Part shown: positions 60,251 through 64,000 of the stretch, in pieces
Layout of the letters: each line of letters starts with the position of its first letter
How positions within the stretch are numbered: the stretch's first letter is position 1
Assembly: GCA_017432285.1 (NCBI GenBank)
Contig: JAFRJM010000025.1
Location: forward strand, 1-64,000
Length of the DNA stretch: 64,000 nucleotides
Source of the DNA: Oscillospiraceae bacterium
GTDB taxonomy: Bacteria > Bacillota > Clostridia > Oscillospirales > Ruminococcaceae
Direction of reading: 5' to 3'
Program-made: the position numbers and the translations under genes
The notes under the pieces: model-generated
Told to the model about the DNA's origin: nothing
Database searches by the model: none
The model's input: only the letters and a program-made list of their open reading frames with translations

Positions 60251-61489
60251 TTAGTCAACAGATACTTCTATGGCTCCGTAAGGACGAACGTTGAGGACAT
60301 AAACACTTCCCTTCCCGAACAGTCTCTCGAAGCGTGTGATGAACTCGTCAAGGAAATCCAGCGGAACAAAAGCCTGAGCCGTTCCGGCAAATCCGCCGCC
60401 CTGAACTCTGCAGGCGCCTTTTCCGGCGAGTATCACTTTTGCATATCCTATCCCGAGAGCAAGGCTGCGCTCATTCTCATCTGAAGGCGCTATGTTCTCC
60501 AGCAATGATTCAGAAGAATATCCTGATGCATTTGCAAGCAACAGGAAGTATCTCAGATTGTCCGCTTTAAGAGCTTCAGCTCCCAGTCTAGCTCTCTGGG
60601 TCTCTGCGAGGAAGTGCATGGCACGCATAATGGAACGGTCTGTAACTTTTCCTCTGAGTTCTCCTATGCGGTCATAGAACTCTTCTTCTGTGACATCCGA
60701 GAGATATTCCTTTCCGAAATACTCCGCCACAGTCTTCATCTCAGCGGGGATTGCCGCATACTGGTCTGAAAGATTTGCGTGGCTCCCACCAGCATTTAAG
60801 ATGCACAGCGCATAACCATGCTCTCTGAGGTCGAACTCTATTTTTTCAACAGAAGGATCTGTCTCGTTGTAAAAATCCACAGCAATGAATCCTCCGGTAG
60901 CTGATGCCAGCTGATCCATGAGCCCGCAGGGCTTTCCGTAATGGACGTTCTCGGCCCATTTTGCCGCAAGAGCGAGGAAAGTCGGAGTGCATTCGCCGTC
61001 ATTGAAAAGTCCATTCAGTATCTCTCCAAACAAGACTGCAAGACACGCTGAGCTGGATAGGCTCGCTCCTGCTGGGACCTGTGAATCCATATATGCATCG
61101 AACGGTCCTACATTCTTCCCGTTCCTTTTGAAATAATCCGCAACACCCCTGAGGAATGCGACAGATGTTCCCTCGTCATCTTTGACAGGCTCCAGGGAAT
61201 CCAGTGTAATGGAGAATGGCCCGAAGCCATCCGAATAGATCCTTATATCATTTCTGTCTGTTGAAGATGCTGCGGCAAGCATATCCAGGTCCACAGCACA
61301 TGCAAGGATCCTGCCGTGCTGATGGTCCGTATGATTCCCGCCTATCTCGGATCTTCCCGGAGCAGAGAAGAATCTCGCTTCACCTGATCCCCACTCCCTC
61401 TCAAGTCCTTCTTTTAGTTTGAGGACTCTATCTTTCACTTCAGTATTGCCGGGATAGAGCTGTTCCAGACTCACAGTTTTCTGCAGCAT
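60251..61489 (-). CDS. galK: Galactokinase
   Basis: GHMP kinase phosphorylating galactose. Motif 1 APGRSEIGGNHTDHQHG, motif 2 PAGASLSSSACLAVLFGE, and motif 3 GGGFAGTAQAFVP. The long frame starts at 61606, but GGAGG is 8 nt before ATG 61489, giving MLQKTVSLEQL (412 aa); the ATG at 61504 is within that Shine-Dalgarno. 25 nt before murD. No other Leloir gene is near. Confidence 0.93.
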   Translation of the reverse strand: MLQKTVSLEQLYPGNTEVKDRVLKLKEGLEREWGSGEARFFSAPGRSEIGGNHTDHQHGRILACAVDLDMLAAASSTDRNDIRIYSDGFGPFSITLDSLEPVKDDEGTSVAFLRGVADYFKRNGKNVGPFDAYMDSQVPAGASLSSSACLAVLFGEILNGLFNDGECTPTFLALAAKWAENVHYGKPCGLMDQLASATGGFIAVDFYNETDPSVEKIEFDLREHGYALCILNAGGSHANLSDQYAAIPAEMKTVAEYFGKEYLSDVTEEEFYDRIGELRGKVTDRSIMRAMHFLAETQRARLGAEALKADNLRYFLLLANASGYSSESLLENIAPSDENERSLALGIGYAKVILAGKGACRVQGGGFAGTAQAFVPLDFLDEFITRFERLFGKGSVYVLNVRPYGAIEVSVD

Positions 61490-61533
61490 GCCATATTCCT
61501 CCATTTTAATTGTTTCATACTGTAAGTGTACCA

Positions 61534-61571
61534 CTTTTTCCGCTCCCTGTGGTGTCCGGAAAGCGAAAAAG
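61534..61571. promoter_or_regulatory. Inverted repeat in the galK upstream region
   Basis: CTTTTTCCGCT (61534-61544) and AGCGAAAAAG (61562-61571), near-perfect with one bulge, between the tRNA-Gly promoter and galK. Candidate operator, or a leader hairpin. A possible extended -10 TGGTACACT lies close by on the minus strand without a matching -35. Confidence 0.4.
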
Positions 61572-61586
61572 ACAAAACAAAAACAG

Positions 61587-61615
61587 TTGACATGCCCTTT
61601 TGGCATTGCTATAAT
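61587..61615 (+). promoter_or_regulatory. Consensus promoter of tRNA-Gly
   Basis: TTGACA (61587-61592), 17-nt spacer, TATAAT (61610-61615): both hexamers perfect, 14 nt before the tRNA. Confidence 0.9.
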
Positions 61616-61629
61616 AACAAGGCTCGATC

Positions 61630-61703
61630 GCGGGTGTAGTTCAATGGTAGAACATCAGCCTTCCAAGCTGAATACGTGGGTTCGATTCCCATCACCCGCT
61701 CCA
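61630..61703 (+). tRNA. tRNA-Gly(TCC)
   Basis: Acceptor GCGGGTG/CACCCGC, D-arm TTCAATGGTAGAA, anticodon stem CAGC/GCTG around CTTCCAA (anticodon TCC), T-arm GTGGGTTCGATTCCCAT, discriminator T and encoded CCA at 61701-61703. Confidence 0.97.
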
Positions 61704-61706
61704 AAG

Positions 61707-61736
61707 ACAGTTCCGGGAAACCGGAGCTGTTTTTTT
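61707..61736 (+). terminator. Terminator after tRNA-Gly
   Basis: ACAGTTCCGG / CCGGAGCTGT with a G-T pair and GAAA loop, followed by seven T. Confidence 0.88.
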
Positions 61737-61773
61737 ATGTCCAGTATTTTTTTCAGCATTTTATCCCGGTATG

Positions 61774-61812
61774 CCCGAAAGCCCGATCCTTATATGGGAC
61801 CGGACTTTCGGG
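61774..61812. terminator. Long hairpin between tRNA-Gly and the surface-protein gene
   Basis: CCCGAAAGCCCGATCC / GGACCGGACTTTCGGG, 16 pairs including two G-U, with a 7-nt loop. On the plus strand it is followed by TTCATATTTTT. Probably a convergent-gene terminator for the minus-strand surface protein. Confidence 0.6.
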
Positions 61813-61852
61813 TTCATATTTTTAAAAGAGGTAGCATTATCTTACTTTTTTA

Positions 61853-64000
61853 TTATACATATTCCACTTCTTTATCCTCATCGTTCTCTTCTTTTTCGTT
61901 TCTTGAGAAGTAAGCGAGGACTGCATCGATAAGGAGGACGATGATCATGAAGGGTGTCCATTTATCTGTTAAGACCATGCTGTTTTTGAGGTTCTCTGTG
62001 ATGATGAAGGTGATGATTGCAACTGCTGCGGGGATGATCCCGAGGAATTTGCTCCACTTCTTGTTGTCTTCATTCTCAGACTCTTCGTCATTCTCTTTAT
62101 TGAATGTGAAGAATGTGATTGCCATAAGCAGTGAGATGAAAGCTGTGAGTATCGTGCTGATGAGGTTCACGAGAGCCCAAACCTTCTTGGCTGCTGTGGG
62201 CATTGCCTGTTCTTCAACTGTTTCGACATCGAGCTGGGCCATGGGAACGACATCCTCTATGATCTCTGCTTCAACTGTTTCAACTGTCTCAATGATCTCA
62301 GGCTCGGATACTGTGGCTGCTGCTGGTCTTGCTGCCGGGGCTGCAGGAACTATTTCCTGAACTGCGGGGACTTCCTGCTCTGCGGGAATCTCTTCTGCCG
62401 GGATCTCCTCCTGCTCTGCGGGAATCTCTTCTGCCGGGATCTCATCCTGCTCTGCCGGAACTTCCGGTACTTCTTCAGGCTGTACTTCGATCTTGGTGAA
62501 GCTTCCGGTGATGACCACATCCTCTGCGGGCATTGCGAACTCTTCTTTATTCCAGCCGCTGAACTTGAATCCGTCTGCTTTAGCGTCTGCTGCGATCTTT
62601 ACGTCTGCGCCGAACTTGTACTCTGCTGTCTCTGGAAGACCGCTTGCGCTTCCGGGGATATCTCCCTCGATCTCATAGGATACTTTGTAGCTGTTTCTTG
62701 TGTAGTAGAGTCTCAGGACAAGGCTTCCATCTCCTGCGATGATCCCGGAAACTGCTGTTCCCTCTGCGGAATCGTCAAATGTGAATCCTTCGTACTCTTT
62801 TGCATCTGCAGATGCTGTTGTATCTGCGATACCTGTAAAGTTCTCTGTCTCTTTTACTGTGAAGGAACCGTCAAGCTCCTCGGTGTAATGCTCTACTGTG
62901 TAGTCTGTGATGAATCTTGCATATACTTTGCGGACTGTTCTCTCAACTCTCTCTGATGTGACTGAGGGCAGCGCGCAGATCGCATCGTCTCCGAGGACTG
63001 CCTTGAGCCCTTCCCTTGCATCCTCATCTTTGATGTCTGCTGCGAGAGGAGCGTCGAACCAGCCGATGAATCCGTCGCCTGAAGGTGTCCAGCAGTTAAC
63101 AGCGATATCTTCAAATGCTTCGGTCTCGTTGAGGAGTGTGCTTCCGTCTGCTGAATAATACTGTACTGTTGCGGACGGCTGCCAGTTGGCATAGATGTTT
63201 ACGTTTGAGGTGAGTCCGTTGACCATGTACTCTGCCGGGAAGACATATTTGTCGCCTTCGCCATAGGTGACGCCAGTTGCTTCGTCTTTCCAGTTTACGA
63301 ACATGTAGTGGGACTGGGGATCTGGCTCTGAGAATGTGTGGCTGTAGCCACTTGCTGCTCCCTGATTGGACCAGGAGCCGGATCCGGTGGAGATCCTGTC
63401 AATGTATCTGAAGTTCAGGTGCCAGGGCTCTACCTTATCATATACGGGTGAAAGATTGATGACTGTGTCTGATGTAAGGTCATTGCCGTTGATCCTGTAT
63501 GTTCCGGTGAACTCTGTTCCGTCCTCGAGGACCCATTTGTTTGCATATGTATACTTTGTTCCGTTATAGGTGAAGTTCTTGCTTACGACTTTGTTGTCCA
63601 GTTTCTTCTGTGTGAAGCTCCAGGATGATCCTGCTCCGAGGGTGTTGTTCTCGCTGCTGGAGATGTAGGTTCCGTCCGGCTTCATAATATTTGTGAAGTT
63701 GATGGTTACTCTGTATTGAATAGCAGTCTTTTTGAACTTTGCGGTATAGGTCTTGTTTGATGTTGCATTGCGGATCGTGGGGTTCCAGCCGCTGAATTCG
63801 TATGTGTAGTGTGCATCTCCTTCTTTAACAGGTGTGCCTTCGAAGACCGGCTTGGTGTTCTTCTCGACTTCGGTCACTGCCAGGATATTTCCCTCATCAT
63901 CCATCCAAGTGATCTGGAAGGTCTGAACACTGGGCTTCTGTACCGGAGTCTCTGCTGCCTTTGGCTCTTCCGGAACTGCGACTGCTTCTGCAGCTTCATT
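61853..64000 (-). CDS. Large surface repeat protein, C-terminal part (truncated by the window end)
   Basis: Open to base 64000 (about 715 codons seen, 5' end missing). From the left of the protein: an acidic/Pro-rich segment, a Listeria-Bacteroides (InlB B-type) repeat, TFQITWMDDEGNILAV ... YEFSGWNPTIRNAT, several further beta-repeat blocks with FSGWN/FVNWKDE-type motifs, a Glu/Pro/Ala low-complexity block with 36-bp DNA repeats (62375-62446), and a C-terminal part with three hydrophobic helices plus an acidic tail (EDKEVEYV). There is no LPXTG motif, so anchoring seems to be by the membrane segments. The topology with a three-helix C-terminus is unusual for this repeat class. Likely an adhesin or envelope protein; function inferred. 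Confidence 0.75.
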   Translation of the reverse strand, partial: NEAAEAVAVPEEPKAAETPVQKPSVQTFQITWMDDEGNILAVTEVEKNTKPVFEGTPVKEGDAHYTYEFSGWNPTIRNATSNKTYTAKFKKTAIQYRVTINFTNIMKPDGTYISSSENNTLGAGSSWSFTQKKLDNKVVSKNFTYNGTKYTYANKWVLEDGTEFTGTYRINGNDLTSDTVINLSPVYDKVEPWHLNFRYIDRISTGSGSWSNQGAASGYSHTFSEPDPQSHYMFVNWKDEATGVTYGEGDKYVFPAEYMVNGLTSNVNIYANWQPSATVQYYSADGSTLLNETEAFEDIAVNCWTPSGDGFIGWFDAPLAADIKDEDAREGLKAVLGDDAICALPSVTSERVERTVRKVYARFITDYTVEHYTEELDGSFTVKETENFTGIADTTASADAKEYEGFTFDDSAEGTAVSGIIAGDGSLVLRLYYTRNSYKVSYEIEGDIPGSASGLPETAEYKFGADVKIAADAKADGFKFSGWNKEEFAMPAEDVVITGSFTKIEVQPEEVPEVPAEQDEIPAEEIPAEQEEIPAEEIPAEQEVPAVQEIVPAAPAARPAAATVSEPEIIETVETVEAEIIEDVVPMAQLDVETVEEQAMPTAAKKVWALVNLISTILTAFISLLMAITFFTFNKENDEESENEDNKKWSKFLGIIPAAVAIITFIITENLKNSMVLTDKWTPFMIIVLLIDAVLAYFSRNEKEENDEDKEVEYV
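62375..62446. repeat. 36-bp tandem repeats encoding an EEIPAEEIPAEQ block
   Basis: Two full units (62375-62410, 62411-62446) and a partial third. Each encodes 12 residues rich in Glu, Ile, Pro and Ala inside the surface protein's linker to its membrane part. Confidence 0.85.

Noticed and set aside
1-64000. Mobile elements, prophage or defence islands
   Set aside because: No transposase, integrase, terminase, restriction, toxin-antitoxin or Cas-like protein was seen; all gene neighbourhoods are core-genome in type.

Overview
The window is chromosomal DNA from a Gram-positive, low-to-mid G+C bacterium, most likely an anaerobic Clostridia (Bacillota) of the Oscillospirales type. The evidence is the 16S rRNA 5' end at the left edge, the Firmicutes marker set (SepF, DivIVA, RemA, HPr, YlxM, PrkC/PrpC, YdbC-type PC4 protein, GerW/YtfJ with its DUF2953 partner), sigma-A promoters close to TTGACA-N17-TATAAT, and G-rich Shine-Dalgarno sites. 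GerW and the DUF2953 protein suggest a sporulating ancestry. MurE carries the DNPR motif of meso-diaminopimelate-adding enzymes.

Layout. 1-268: 5' end, leader and promoter of an rRNA operon on the minus strand. 474-4174 (+): an RNA-modification and repair cluster (RlmD-type methyltransferase, C39-like cysteine peptidase fold, deoxyinosine glycosylase, ICMT-like membrane methyltransferase, TrmB). 4219-11893 (-): operon sepF-divIVA-ileS-lspA-rluD-HAD-M20. 12009-12239 (-): tRNA-Pro and tRNA-Gln. 12299-13187 (+): PC4/YdbC protein and an HD-domain protein. 13310-30235 (-): division and cell wall (dcw) cluster mraZ-rsmH-ftsL-PBP-murE-murF-mraY-ftsW-murG-ftsQ-ftsZ, followed by uridine phosphorylase and a giant DivIVA-like coiled-coil protein. 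murD, murC and murB are not in the cluster; murD lies at 58831-60225. 30340-31892 (-): rsmD-coaD-coiled coil. 31889-34108 (-): ptsH then uvrC. 34199-37815 (-): ylxM-ffh-rpsP-khpA-rimM-trmD, a translation and secretion operon.

37855-50148 (-): a long housekeeping run yicC-remA-gmk-rpoZ-priA-def-fmt-rsmB-rlmN-prpC-prkC-rsgA, in which the PrkC kinase has an unusual Cys-rich, AT-rich C-terminal extension. 50228-53455 (-): a three-gene biotin-dependent carboxyltransferase set (12S-like, 1.3S-like, 5S-like). 53519-56871 (-): scpA-scpB-DUF2953-gerW-rluB. 56891-57199 (+): rpmB. 57267-61489 (-): galK-murD-PLP lyase-MGMT-like. 61587-61736 (+): tRNA-Gly behind a perfect consensus promoter. 61853-64000 (-): 3' part of a large surface protein with repeat domains and three C-terminal membrane segments, cut by the window end.

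The content is mainly core genome. No transposase, integrase, phage gene, CRISPR array or recognised defence system was found. The unusual items are a HAD-fold protein that has lost two catalytic Asp, the PrkC tail, the giant repeat-bearing coiled-coil protein attached to the dcw operon, and the transcarboxylase-like trio. Several start codons were moved from the longest open frame to an internal start because of a well-placed Shine-Dalgarno site (rlmD, deoxyinosine glycosylase, M20, sepF, priA, gmk, rpmB, galK and others). All assignments are from reading motifs and translations; no database search was run.
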